From Flavobacteriales bacterium (GTDB lineage Bacteria > Bacteroidota > Bacteroidia > NORP154): a stretch of 37,867 nt of DNA. Numbering within the stretch: position 1 is the first letter of the stretch; each line of letters opens with the position of its first letter. The stretch covers positions 1-37,867 of the forward strand of contig JAESRW010000138.1 of assembly GCA_016764395.1 (NCBI GenBank). The letters are read 5' to 3'. Position numbers and translations under genes: made by a program. The notes below the pieces were generated by a model that ran no database searches, was not told the DNA's origin, and saw only the letters and a program-made list of their open reading frames with translations. Below are positions 28,285 to 36,171 of the stretch, piece after piece.

Positions 28285-29508
28285 ATGGCTAATACGCTAA
28301 TCACTCCAACAATCATTGCAAAAGAAGCATTGATGCAGTTGGAAAATAACCTTGTGATGGGTAACAATGTCCATCGAACATATAAGAAGGAATTCGTCAA
28401 AGTCGGCGATTCTGTCAATATCCGTCGCCCTGTTAAGTTTGTTGCCTCAGATGGTTCAACTCGCGTCGACCAAGATGTTGAAGAGAAGAACACTTCTATC
28501 ACTGTTGACTCGCGCAAGCACGTCTCTTGGGGTTTCTCAACTGAAGACCTCACGCTGACTATTGAGGACTATTCAGAGCGGTACATCAAACCAGCTGCTA
28601 TTGCTCTTGCAAATATCGTCGATCTTGATCTATGTACTTTGTATGATGATGTATGGAATTGGGTTGGTACGCCGGGCCAGACTATTAATTCTTACACTGA
28701 TTTCTCTAAGGCTCCTGAACGTCTTGACGAGATGGCTGTACCGACTGACATGCGTCGGGCAGTTATGTCTCCTAAGGATAATTGGGGTTTGCTCGGTAAT
28801 CAGACTGGTCTATTCATCCAAGATGCTGCAAAGGGCGCTTATCGCAAGGGCTCTCTCGGTATGATTGGCGGGATTCAAACCTTCCAAGACCAAAACATAC
28901 GCACACATACAGTTGGTGTTGCCACAGGTACGCCCGTTGTTAATGGCGCTACACAAAACACCACGTATTCTACATCTGGTGATTTGAACGCTCAGTCATT
29001 AATTACTGATGGTTGGACCAATGACACGGCGGGCATTTTACTCGCTGGTGACGTGTTCACTATTGCTGGGGTATTCGCTATTAACCCAGTGAGTAAAGAT
29101 GACACCGATTTCCTACAGCAGTTCGTTGTGAATGCTGATGCGGCATCTGGTTCTTCAACGGGGCCAGCAACGCTTAATATTAGCCCTGCTATCATTACTT
29201 CTGGCCCATACCAGACTGTGAGTGCGGCTCCTGCCGACAACGCGGTTATTACCGTTCTCGGTACTGGTGCGGCTAAGTATAAGCAAAATCTTGTGTTCCA
29301 TCGTAATGCTTTTGCATTGGTCACTATCCCGCTTGCAATGCCAGACGGTGCCACATTTAAAGCGCGTGAAAGCAAGAATGGCCTGTCCATTCGTGTGATT
29401 AAAGCGTACGATATCAATTCGGATGAAGATGTTATCCGCTTGGATATCTTGTACGGTAAGAAGACTTTGTTCCCTGATTTGGCTACCCGCCTATCCGGTA
29501 CAGCTTAA
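28285..29508 (+). CDS. Major coat protein, P22 gp5-like
   Basis: The 407-residue protein starts MANTLITPTIIAKEALMQLE, followed by VHRTYKKEFVKVGDSVNIRR, which are the hallmark segments of P22-type coat proteins (HK97 fold). SWGFSTEDLTLTIEDYSERY and RRAVMSPKDNWGLLGNQTGL also fit. The usual inserted domain lies near residues 230-320. P22 gp5 is 430 residues, so the length agrees. A strong ribosome site (ATGGAGTAAGTAAA) and a terminator-like hairpin right after the gene suit very high expression. Confidence 0.93.
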   Translation: MANTLITPTIIAKEALMQLENNLVMGNNVHRTYKKEFVKVGDSVNIRRPVKFVASDGSTRVDQDVEEKNTSITVDSRKHVSWGFSTEDLTLTIEDYSERYIKPAAIALANIVDLDLCTLYDDVWNWVGTPGQTINSYTDFSKAPERLDEMAVPTDMRRAVMSPKDNWGLLGNQTGLFIQDAAKGAYRKGSLGMIGGIQTFQDQNIRTHTVGVATGTPVVNGATQNTTYSTSGDLNAQSLITDGWTNDTAGILLAGDVFTIAGVFAINPVSKDDTDFLQQFVVNADAASGSSTGPATLNISPAIITSGPYQTVSAAPADNAVITVLGTGAAKYKQNLVFHRNAFALVTIPLAMPDGATFKARESKNGLSIRVIKAYDINSDEDVIRLDILYGKKTLFPDLATRLSGTA

Positions 29509-29515
29509 TAACTGA

Positions 29516-29545
29516 GGGGAGGGGCTAGCGTCCTTCCCCACTTTT
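29516..29545 (+). terminator. Terminator-like hairpin after the coat gene
   Basis: GGGGAGG pairs with CCTTCCCC (one bulge) around GGCTAGCGT, followed by ACTTTTATAAA. It would lower read-through from the highly expressed coat gene into the neck genes. Confidence 0.7.
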
Positions 29546-29561
29546 ATAAATGGAGTATAAT

Positions 29562-29708
29562 ATGCCAAATCAAGATAAAGTGCCTACATGGGTATACCCC
29601 AAAGACAAGAGTGAACCTGAAATTAGGTTGCTGCCGGTTGGGTGTAAGCCACCACAAGGGTTTGCGTTCTCTCCAGTAAAGCGGGCGAGTAATAAGGCTA
29701 AAAAATGA
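29562..29708 (+). CDS. 48-aa basic protein between coat and gp4-like genes
   Basis: ATG 29562 follows TGGAGTATAAT. The peptide is MPNQDKVPTWVYPKDKSEPE then IRLLPVGCKPPQGFAFSPVK and a Lys-rich end. Its TGA overlaps the next start (ATGA). No family recognised; a small head accessory or assembly protein by position. Confidence 0.65.
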   Translation: MPNQDKVPTWVYPKDKSEPEIRLLPVGCKPPQGFAFSPVKRASNKAKK

Positions 29709-30388
29709 CCTCATTAACAACCATCATGACGGAAGCTTATGCGAGGATTGGCAATAAACCATCAGGCAATCCTATACCGGATGAAAAAGCCGCTAGGGGA
29801 ATAAGGGTATTAAACTCTATTCTTGATGGGCTACCCTCGCGCGGTGTTGGTGATATCCTCACGACACGTCGTATTGATTCGTCATTTGCGGTATTAAACC
29901 CTTCTATCATTCATGTGATCGCTACAGGCGCGGTTACCTTAACTATGCCTAAAAAACCTCATGATGGTTATAGAGTAAAAATCCTAGACGTAGGTACGAA
30001 TTTCTCCACTAACAATCTAACCGTTGATAGGAATGGTTGGTTGATCGCAGGCGCTGCCTCTAATGTTGTTTTAAGCACCAATGGTCAATCTAAAGAATAT
30101 TTCTTTAGGGCTGACCTAGGAGACTGGAAAGACATCACTCAGCCTTTGTTGGGTGGCAACGAGATACCTTACCCGGTTGAGCACGATGACGGGTTAGAGG
30201 CTATTTTAGCTCTTCGCCTTGCTGAGAATACGGGCTCAGAGGTCACGCCTCTTTTAGTGAATGCTGCCTCGGTTGGTTTAAGTCGATTACGCGCTAGATA
30301 CCTTCCCGACCTTACAGTTAATCTAGACTATGCGTTATACAGAACACCATCTCATATTCCTCTAGATATCACGGGGCCAGTGGATTAA
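29705..30388 (+). CDS. Head completion / tail accessory protein, P22 gp4-like, with inserted domain
   Basis: Residues 1-55 (LTTIMTEAYARIGNKPSGNP; RGIRVLNSILDGLPSRGVGD) and about 155-227 (VEHDDGLEAILALRLAENTG; AASVGLSRLRARYLPDLTVN) are the two helical parts of gp4-type neck proteins, which ring the portal. Between them, about residues 58-150, lies a beta-rich segment (IHVIATGAVTLTMPKKPHDG; RVKILDVGTNFSTNNLTVDR) that looks like a fibre-type domain. The whole is 227 residues against about 166 for P22 gp4. The assignment also rests on gene order. Confidence 0.78.
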   Translation: MTSLTTIMTEAYARIGNKPSGNPIPDEKAARGIRVLNSILDGLPSRGVGDILTTRRIDSSFAVLNPSIIHVIATGAVTLTMPKKPHDGYRVKILDVGTNFSTNNLTVDRNGWLIAGAASNVVLSTNGQSKEYFFRADLGDWKDITQPLLGGNEIPYPVEHDDGLEAILALRLAENTGSEVTPLLVNAASVGLSRLRARYLPDLTVNLDYALYRTPSHIPLDITGPVD

Positions 30389-31803
30389 TGGCCGGTAAAT
30401 ATATTCCACTTGGTGCTAATACTTATAATGGCAACGCTTACGGCTTCCCGTCTGTCCTTTTGGAAAATTGGTTCGCAGAAGAGGCGGGGGACCGTAACGA
30501 CCGCCCATATAGGTTACTCCCTACACCGGGGCTGACTAGTTTTGCTAGCGGCCTAAATGGCGCTATCAGGGGCATGATTCAATCTGACGGGTTGTTAGAC
30601 AGTAAAGCTGTTATTGCGGCAGGTTCACGCGTTTATTCCATGACAAGCGCGGGTGCTACGGTAGAAATTGGAACAATAACCGGAACAGATGAGGCGCGGT
30701 TCGCCGGAAGCCAATCTGATATGGTTATGACGGCGGGTGGTGTTGCTTTTGTTGTCACGACAGGTTTAGCACCAATTAGCATTCCCGGTGCTACGGGTAA
30801 TATTGTTGATTGCGCAGAGCTGGCTCAGAGACATTTATTTATTGAAGAGGGTTCGGGGCGTTTTTGGTACTCGGACACTGCGCAGCCTGCGAGCGTTCCC
30901 GCGACTAATTTCGCAACGACAGAGAGTGAATCTGATCAGCTTGTAGGCATTCGTGTTGTTGGCGATGTTGTTTATTTGATAGGCACACGCACCACTGAGT
31001 TATGGGAATATACAGGTTCTAAAGATATTCCATTCCGTCCAATTCAGGGTGCTGTTGCTAAGATCGGTATATTCGCCAAAGGCGCTGTGACTGAAGCGGA
31101 TGGAGGGTTGTTCGCCCTTGGGAGGGATCAGGACGGCAATGAGGTTGTTTACCGTATTCAAAACGCCCAGCCTGTAAGGATTTCGACCTACCCTATTGAT
31201 AGATTAATCGCAGAAGTCACAGAAGAGAATAGACCTAGCATTAGATTGTCGGCGCACGGATGGGGCGGGCATAGTTTTATTGGCCTACATCTACCAAGTG
31301 TGGGTGATTACTTTTATGATATCTCGAATGGAACTTGGCATAGGCGCAAAGAATTGGCTGAAAGCCGCTACCTAGTGCAACATTTCTTTGCTGCCTTTGG
31401 GGAGAAATTTGCCGGTGATGTTACGGTCGGGACGGTTTATAGACTCGATTTGGATGTTTACACACACAATTTGAAGACAGTTAGGCGTGTTGCGAGCACG
31501 ATTATACCTGTGACGGATAGCCGCCCAACGATTAATAATCTGACTGTTGAAATGCAGGGTGGTGTTGGCTTGGTTACTGGGCAAGGTCAAAACCCTAAAG
31601 TGATGTTGAGATGGGCGGTCAACGGTAGAACATTTAGTAATGAGTTAACGACGACTTTCGGGCTTGAAGGTGAATTCGGGCACAGGGCGGTGTTTGATAG
31701 CTTGGGAGAATTATACCCACCAGCCGTTGCTATAAATATAGCCGTGACCGACCCGGTTAACGCTACCGTTACCGGATTGGTTATCAATAGGGATAGGTTA
31801 TGA
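30388..31803 (+). CDS. Packaged DNA stabilisation / tail hub protein, P22 gp10-like
   Basis: The 471-residue protein (P22 gp10: 472) has YIPLGANTYNGNAYGFPSVL, then LLENWFAEEA and YRLLPTPGLTSFASGLNGAI at the N-terminus, standard for gp10-type proteins. The middle is beta-propeller-like (RHLFIEEGSGRFWYSDTAQP; VVGDVVYLIGTRTTELWEYT; GGLFALGRDQDGNEVVYRIQ). It closes the portal-gp4 channel and supports the tail needle and spikes. Start and stop overlap both neighbours. Confidence 0.9.
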   Translation: MAGKYIPLGANTYNGNAYGFPSVLLENWFAEEAGDRNDRPYRLLPTPGLTSFASGLNGAIRGMIQSDGLLDSKAVIAAGSRVYSMTSAGATVEIGTITGTDEARFAGSQSDMVMTAGGVAFVVTTGLAPISIPGATGNIVDCAELAQRHLFIEEGSGRFWYSDTAQPASVPATNFATTESESDQLVGIRVVGDVVYLIGTRTTELWEYTGSKDIPFRPIQGAVAKIGIFAKGAVTEADGGLFALGRDQDGNEVVYRIQNAQPVRISTYPIDRLIAEVTEENRPSIRLSAHGWGGHSFIGLHLPSVGDYFYDISNGTWHRRKELAESRYLVQHFFAAFGEKFAGDVTVGTVYRLDLDVYTHNLKTVRRVASTIIPVTDSRPTINNLTVEMQGGVGLVTGQGQNPKVMLRWAVNGRTFSNELTTTFGLEGEFGHRAVFDSLGELYPPAVAINIAVTDPVNATVTGLVINRDRL

Positions 31804-32747
31804 CCACTCTTAGACCACAGTTAGGCGCAACGCTTCCTTCTGCTACATCCCCTATTGTTGATAAAGATGGTGTTGCTTCCCTTGGTTTCTGGCGGGTTAT
31901 TGAACGCCTTGTTGCTATGAATTCGAATGATGAAATCTTCATGCAGGAGGTTAATCAGGAATTCAAAAACGGTGAAATTGACGATTTAAGGGCTCAAATT
32001 GCCGTTTTAGTCGCAGCCACACAAGAAGCATTAGACGCGGCAAGTGCGGCAGCGGCAGCGGCAGAAGATGCAACAGCTCTTCTTGTCTCGACAGCTAGTG
32101 ATGCAGAGGCACAATCCCCCAGAGGGGCGCTAGCATTCATTGATGAGGCAGCACGCACGGATATGGTTACAGGCACTTTAGGAGCTTCTGCCACGTCTGG
32201 TACTCCTGTAACTACTAAATGGTATACGGCGGGTGGAACACCTACCAAAGCTAAAGCTGATTACGACACAATCACATTCGAATCAGAGGATTTTGTTGTC
32301 CTCCAAGGTTCTCGGTTAGAAATTTCATGGAGTTACACCCAGCGCGGTCTGCTTAATATGTTTGAGACATTTGCTTGGCAAGAGATCGTTGAAATACAGA
32401 CGCCGGGCGGCACAACAATTGTAACGCTAATAACGGATAATCAGAATTTTGGGTGCGCTGTTAGCAATAACAGTATACCGGGTGGATATGATCCAGCATT
32501 AGATTTTGGGCCCACGCACTCAAACACAACTGAAATAGATATCCCAGCTTTAACAGGGTTATGGCCATCGGATGGTGTTGTGAAGGTGGTTTGTGACCTT
32601 GTGCCACTAGGCGCATATAATGGCGGGAACGATTGTATAATTGGCGGAACGTTTACCGCGTCTTTGATTAAAAGTGACTACCAAGTCCAGAATGGCCGAA
32701 TAAAGGCAGAGTTAGTCAACGGTGGGCCAACCACTATTGTAATATAG
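31800..32747 (+). CDS. Tail needle/plug-position protein with coiled coil and beta C-terminal domain
   Basis: This 315-residue protein takes the gp26 position. Residues 1-50 are a polar head (TLRPQLGATLPSATSPIVDK), about 55-105 a trimeric coiled-coil-like helix with an Ala run (ALDAASAAAAAAEDATALLV), and the rest a beta-rich domain (DYDTITFESEDFVVLQGSRL; LFVCDLVPLG-like strands near the end). gp26 is also a long trimeric coiled coil with an optional distal domain, but I see no sequence similarity, so the role is inferred from position and plan. Start overlaps gp10-like stop. Confidence 0.65.
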   Translation: MTTLRPQLGATLPSATSPIVDKDGVASLGFWRVIERLVAMNSNDEIFMQEVNQEFKNGEIDDLRAQIAVLVAATQEALDAASAAAAAAEDATALLVSTASDAEAQSPRGALAFIDEAARTDMVTGTLGASATSGTPVTTKWYTAGGTPTKAKADYDTITFESEDFVVLQGSRLEISWSYTQRGLLNMFETFAWQEIVEIQTPGGTTIVTLITDNQNFGCAVSNNSIPGGYDPALDFGPTHSNTTEIDIPALTGLWPSDGVVKVVCDLVPLGAYNGGNDCIIGGTFTASLIKSDYQVQNGRIKAELVNGGPTTIVI

Positions 32748-32756
32748 GGAAATAAA

Positions 32757-33089
32757 ATGGCGTTACTTCTAAAGAATGCGAAGGGCCAACTAGCTGCGAC
32801 AGCAACAACAATACTTGATGTATCTGTTAACCAAACGTGGATTATTCAGAATATCACAATCCACAATGGCGATGCAGCAGCACAATCGAATATTAAATTC
32901 TACATCTTTCCTGATGGTGGGTCGGCCAGCGCGTCAACAATCTTTATTAATATCGGCTCGCTAAACCCCGGTGAAACACGGCAAATAAATCTAAAGCATA
33001 ATCTGAATAGTAAAGACATCTTATCGGCGGAAGCGGGTACGGCGTCTAAGGTTAATTATATCGTTTCCTATGCTGAGCGGACTGATTAA
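32757..33089 (+). CDS. Small beta-sandwich structural protein, 110 aa
   Basis: MALLLKNAKGQLAATATTIL then VNQTWIIQNITIHNGDAAAQ and GSLNPGETRQINLKHNLNSK. This is a compact beta-sandwich with the common phage pattern of a WxIxNIxIxN strand and an LxPGE turn. It may be a head decoration or tail accessory protein. Ribosome site is weak (AGGGAAATAAA). No equivalent in the P22 order. Confidence 0.65.
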   Translation: MALLLKNAKGQLAATATTILDVSVNQTWIIQNITIHNGDAAAQSNIKFYIFPDGGSASASTIFINIGSLNPGETRQINLKHNLNSKDILSAEAGTASKVNYIVSYAERTD

Positions 33090-33866
33090 ATGCTAGCCAC
33101 ATTGGATGATATTACGCCACTAGAGTTTGAAGTTCCTCCGTCTATATTTGACGGGGTTATGAGCCCTTGTGTGGATGTGGACCACCTAAACAGCATAATG
33201 AATGCCGATGGTGTTAAAGAGTTCATGAAGCTTCCAGACGGCGCTAGCGACCTATCTTGCTTAATAGGAAAACTTCTATTCCTAGCAAATGATCATGGCT
33301 TTCTCGCTATTGAGCAAAAAGCCCGACAATGTTATATGTTCCACACCGCTATATTGCCGGAACACAGGGGCAGGAGCGGCTATAAACTTACAAGAGCGGC
33401 TTGTGAATATATGTTTCTAAATACGGATGCTGTTGAGCTTCACACCTTTACCCCGTTCGATAATCCTAACGCCAAGCCACCTAAAACGTTTGGCTTTAAA
33501 CACTGGTTCGATAATAAAGACGGGGAATTTTACCGGGTTAACATTATGGATTGGGCTAGAAATGCACCAAATCTAGTAAAATGGGGCGAGTTCTTTCATA
33601 ATTCACTAGAGTCAGCTAAAAACGTGCTAGGATCTAAAGTCGAACACCATAACGACGACGAGAGTAACAATAGGTATGCTGGGTTAGCTTGTGGGTTAAT
33701 AAAGAATGGTAATGTCGGTAAGGGTGTTTGGGCTTATAATCATTGGGCAATAACAGCCGGTTACGAGCCAATTGAATTAATATCGAGCAATCCGACTGTT
33801 GTATTTACAGGTGATGCTATGATTAGAGTTAACGGTAATAAAATGGAGTTTTTGTCATGCCTGTAG
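33090..33866 (+). CDS. P22 gp14-position protein with GNAT-like fold, 258 aa
   Basis: Residues 60-150 have the GNAT acetyltransferase pattern: a hydrophobic strand, FHTAILPEHRGRSGYKLTRA, where HRGRSG resembles the acetyl-CoA-binding Q/RxxGxG/A loop, then an amphipathic helix and AVELHTFTPFDNPNAKPPKT and FGFKHWF. P22 gp14 and its relatives have such a fold. The C-terminal 100 residues (LACGLIKNGNVGKGVWAYNH) are extra compared with P22 gp14 (about 150 aa). A true acetylation activity is not established. It is needed in P22 for head assembly or ejection. Starts right after the previous stop. Confidence 0.65.
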   Translation: MLATLDDITPLEFEVPPSIFDGVMSPCVDVDHLNSIMNADGVKEFMKLPDGASDLSCLIGKLLFLANDHGFLAIEQKARQCYMFHTAILPEHRGRSGYKLTRAACEYMFLNTDAVELHTFTPFDNPNAKPPKTFGFKHWFDNKDGEFYRVNIMDWARNAPNLVKWGEFFHNSLESAKNVLGSKVEHHNDDESNNRYAGLACGLIKNGNVGKGVWAYNHWAITAGYEPIELISSNPTVVFTGDAMIRVNGNKMEFLSCL

Positions 33867-34921
33867 GAGCAACATTAGCAGTAGCTGGCGTTGGAGCGGT
33901 TAGTTCGGTTGCCGGTAGTCGGGCAACAAGTAGCGCGGCACGTCATGCGCAAGCCTCAGCTGAAGATATATCTGATCGGCAAATTGCTCTTTACCGTGAT
34001 ATTTTCAACAAGCAGCAAGCCAATTTTGAACCATTTAGACGGTTGGAGTTACAGCGTGCTAATCTACTTGGCAGCTTCTTTGGTTTAACGCCAGAGGGTG
34101 GACAGGCGGGCCAGCAAACACAACAACAGCAATTGTTATCGAGCGCTTCACCTCAGGCAATATCAGCCGGGCAAAACTTTATTAACCAGCCCGCAAATAA
34201 TGACGTTTTGAACGCATTTAACAACATTAGTAACAGGGACAGGCAATTTGTGATGGATCAAGGATTCGATAGCAATAGAGATGGCCAGTTATCGGCGGGA
34301 GAGTTTGGCAACTTCCATTTTGATAGGCATGGACGCGCTGAAGGTAGAACAGGTTTCGAGGCTGTAACTCAGGCACAACCGCAAGGTCAACCTAGCCCTG
34401 TCGCAACGCCAGTTTCCGAAGCACCGGGATTTAATAACCTACCAGCCCCGGAAGTTATTCAAGATCCACGCAATGCTCTAGCGGGGCAAGGTGGTCCTCG
34501 ACCATTGTTTGATCCTAGTATTGCAGGGGCGAACGCAATTAACAATTCTGTCTTTGCCGCGCAAGGCCAAACAGGCTTTAACAGGGAAAAAGATGCTATA
34601 GACGCTAATCTTGCAAAGCAGGGTGTAGTCTTTTCTGGTGCCCGATTGCAAGCTGTAGAGGATGCCCAGCAGCGTGCCGGTGGTAATGTCTTGTCGCAGT
34701 TCTTTAACGTCCTTGCAGGATTCCCAACGGCTGGCCCAGCTACACAAGCTCAAGCCCAATCGGGCAGTCAGTTCGCATCAGGTGTTGGTAACTCTCTAGG
34801 AAATTTAGGGTTAGCACAGCAGCAGTCCGCGTTCCAACAGGGTAAAGCTAAATCTGATATGTTTGGTAATCTGGCAACAAGTGCTGGAAGCGCTATCGGC
34901 GCGTTTAACTTAGGAGGGTAA
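33857..34921 (+). CDS. Ejection protein, P22 gp7-like, with EF-hand
   Basis: The 354-residue protein begins with a hydrophobic glycine/alanine-rich segment (GATLAVAGVGAVSSVAGSRA) and is Gln/Ala/Asn rich, as ejection proteins are. Residues 138-149 are DSNRDGQLSAGEF without the final Phe, a canonical 12-residue EF-hand loop with Asp/Asn/Asp at 1, 3 and 5, Gly at 6 and Glu at 12. The C-terminal half has the typical NREKDAIDANLAKQGVVFSG then ARLQAVEDAQQRAGG. It is probably carried inside the head and enters the cell envelope on infection. It overlaps the gp14-like gene. Confidence 0.78.
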   Translation: MPVGATLAVAGVGAVSSVAGSRATSSAARHAQASAEDISDRQIALYRDIFNKQQANFEPFRRLELQRANLLGSFFGLTPEGGQAGQQTQQQQLLSSASPQAISAGQNFINQPANNDVLNAFNNISNRDRQFVMDQGFDSNRDGQLSAGEFGNFHFDRHGRAEGRTGFEAVTQAQPQGQPSPVATPVSEAPGFNNLPAPEVIQDPRNALAGQGGPRPLFDPSIAGANAINNSVFAAQGQTGFNREKDAIDANLAKQGVVFSGARLQAVEDAQQRAGGNVLSQFFNVLAGFPTAGPATQAQAQSGSQFASGVGNSLGNLGLAQQQSAFQQGKAKSDMFGNLATSAGSAIGAFNLGG

Positions 34922-34925
34922 TTAG

Positions 34926-36170
34926 ATGCCACACCAAAACCCAGCGGCTAACGCAATTAATGCTTTCCAGTCATCAACCAATTTCAGGCAACAACAGAAT
35001 GACAGGCGTAGAGATTTATCAGACAGAGAGTCGAAAGCAAATATAGCGGGGCTTTTAGGACAGCGCTCTTCTAATGCTCTGACAGCTCAACCACAAGGGC
35101 AAACGCCTACCCAGCCGCAAGGTCAAGCTTTTACCCAGCAACCAAACAATAGGCAGCAAGCCGTTGATATTGCTCAACAGTCTGGCAATGCGGATATCAT
35201 TAACCAAACTCGTCAACGGATCGCGGGTATGGATCAAGCTCAACGTGTCCAAGCATTGGAGCGCTCTGAAGCTCTTGGCGGGTTATCTATTCAACTTCAA
35301 AACATGCCTTACGAGCAACGAATTCAAGCTTTGAGGTCACCACAGATTCGTGACTTCTTGATTGGCAGCGGCTTTTCTGAAGAGCAAATTAACTCATTTG
35401 ACCCTACTGATGTAAATATCCAAGCTCAGATGGGCACGGTTGCGGGCGTTCAAGAAGCTCTAACGACAGGTTTCGAGGCTGTAACTCTTGGTGAGCAACA
35501 GTCACGTGTCCAGCGTAACCAAGCGCCAATCGTTAACCCTAACGCAGCACCACAGAGACGAATTGCACAGCAAGGTGCCGACACGGCTAGAATTACAGCT
35601 GAAGCTCAGAGGACGACAGCAGGCGCTAGACGGTTAGGCGCTCAAACAGCAGCTAGAGCTGAAACTAGGGAAGCTCAAAAAGCCCGGTCTGGTGATGATA
35701 GAATATTCAACCAAAACCAGACAAATGCAGCAACATTTGCATCACGCATGCGAGAAGCTGATAAAATTATTTCAGAACTTGCTGAGGATGGTTTTTTAGG
35801 TTCTGAGCTTAGACGGGGCAACATTCCTTTAATTGGTGCCGCTATCTCTGGACAGGTTGAAAGACAGTTCGAGCAAGCTAAAGAAAACTTTGTTAGCGCG
35901 GCGCTGAGAAAAGAATCAGGCGCGGCTATTAACGATCAAGAGCGGGAATCGGCGGCAAAGCTATACTTCCCTGTATTTGGTGATGGTGAAGACGTTATAG
36001 CTAATAAAAGATCATTGCGTAGCCAAGCTGTAAGATTAATGATTTCAAGCTCTCAAGGTGCACTTGAAGCATTTGAGGGAGCCCAACAAAATCAAGGGGG
36101 CGAACCTTCTTTGACAACTGAAGAGCAAGCAGAACTAGAACAGTTAGAGCGTCAGTTCGGAGGCCAGTAG
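34926..36170 (+). CDS. Ejection protein, P22 gp20-like, 414 aa
   Basis: The protein is Gln-rich and helical: NAINAFQSSTNFRQQQNDRR, ALTAQPQGQTPTQPQGQAFT, RITAEAQRTTAGARRLGAQT. The C-terminal third (QFEQAKENFVSAALRKESGA then INDQERESAAKLYFPVFGDG) is a familiar end of phage DNA-transfer proteins. It shares a 22-bp exact repeat with the gp7-like gene (34349-34370 and 35466-35487). It starts MPHQ, like the portal and the gp16-like protein. P22 gp20 (471 aa) forms part of the injection channel. Confidence 0.75.
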   Translation: MPHQNPAANAINAFQSSTNFRQQQNDRRRDLSDRESKANIAGLLGQRSSNALTAQPQGQTPTQPQGQAFTQQPNNRQQAVDIAQQSGNADIINQTRQRIAGMDQAQRVQALERSEALGGLSIQLQNMPYEQRIQALRSPQIRDFLIGSGFSEEQINSFDPTDVNIQAQMGTVAGVQEALTTGFEAVTLGEQQSRVQRNQAPIVNPNAAPQRRIAQQGADTARITAEAQRTTAGARRLGAQTAARAETREAQKARSGDDRIFNQNQTNAATFASRMREADKIISELAEDGFLGSELRRGNIPLIGAAISGQVERQFEQAKENFVSAALRKESGAAINDQERESAAKLYFPVFGDGEDVIANKRSLRSQAVRLMISSSQGALEAFEGAQQNQGGEPSLTTEEQAELEQLERQFGGQ

Positions 36171-36171
36171 G

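Noticed and set aside
28992-29417. 141-aa minus-strand frame opposite the coat gene
   Set aside because: Shadow of the coat protein gene.
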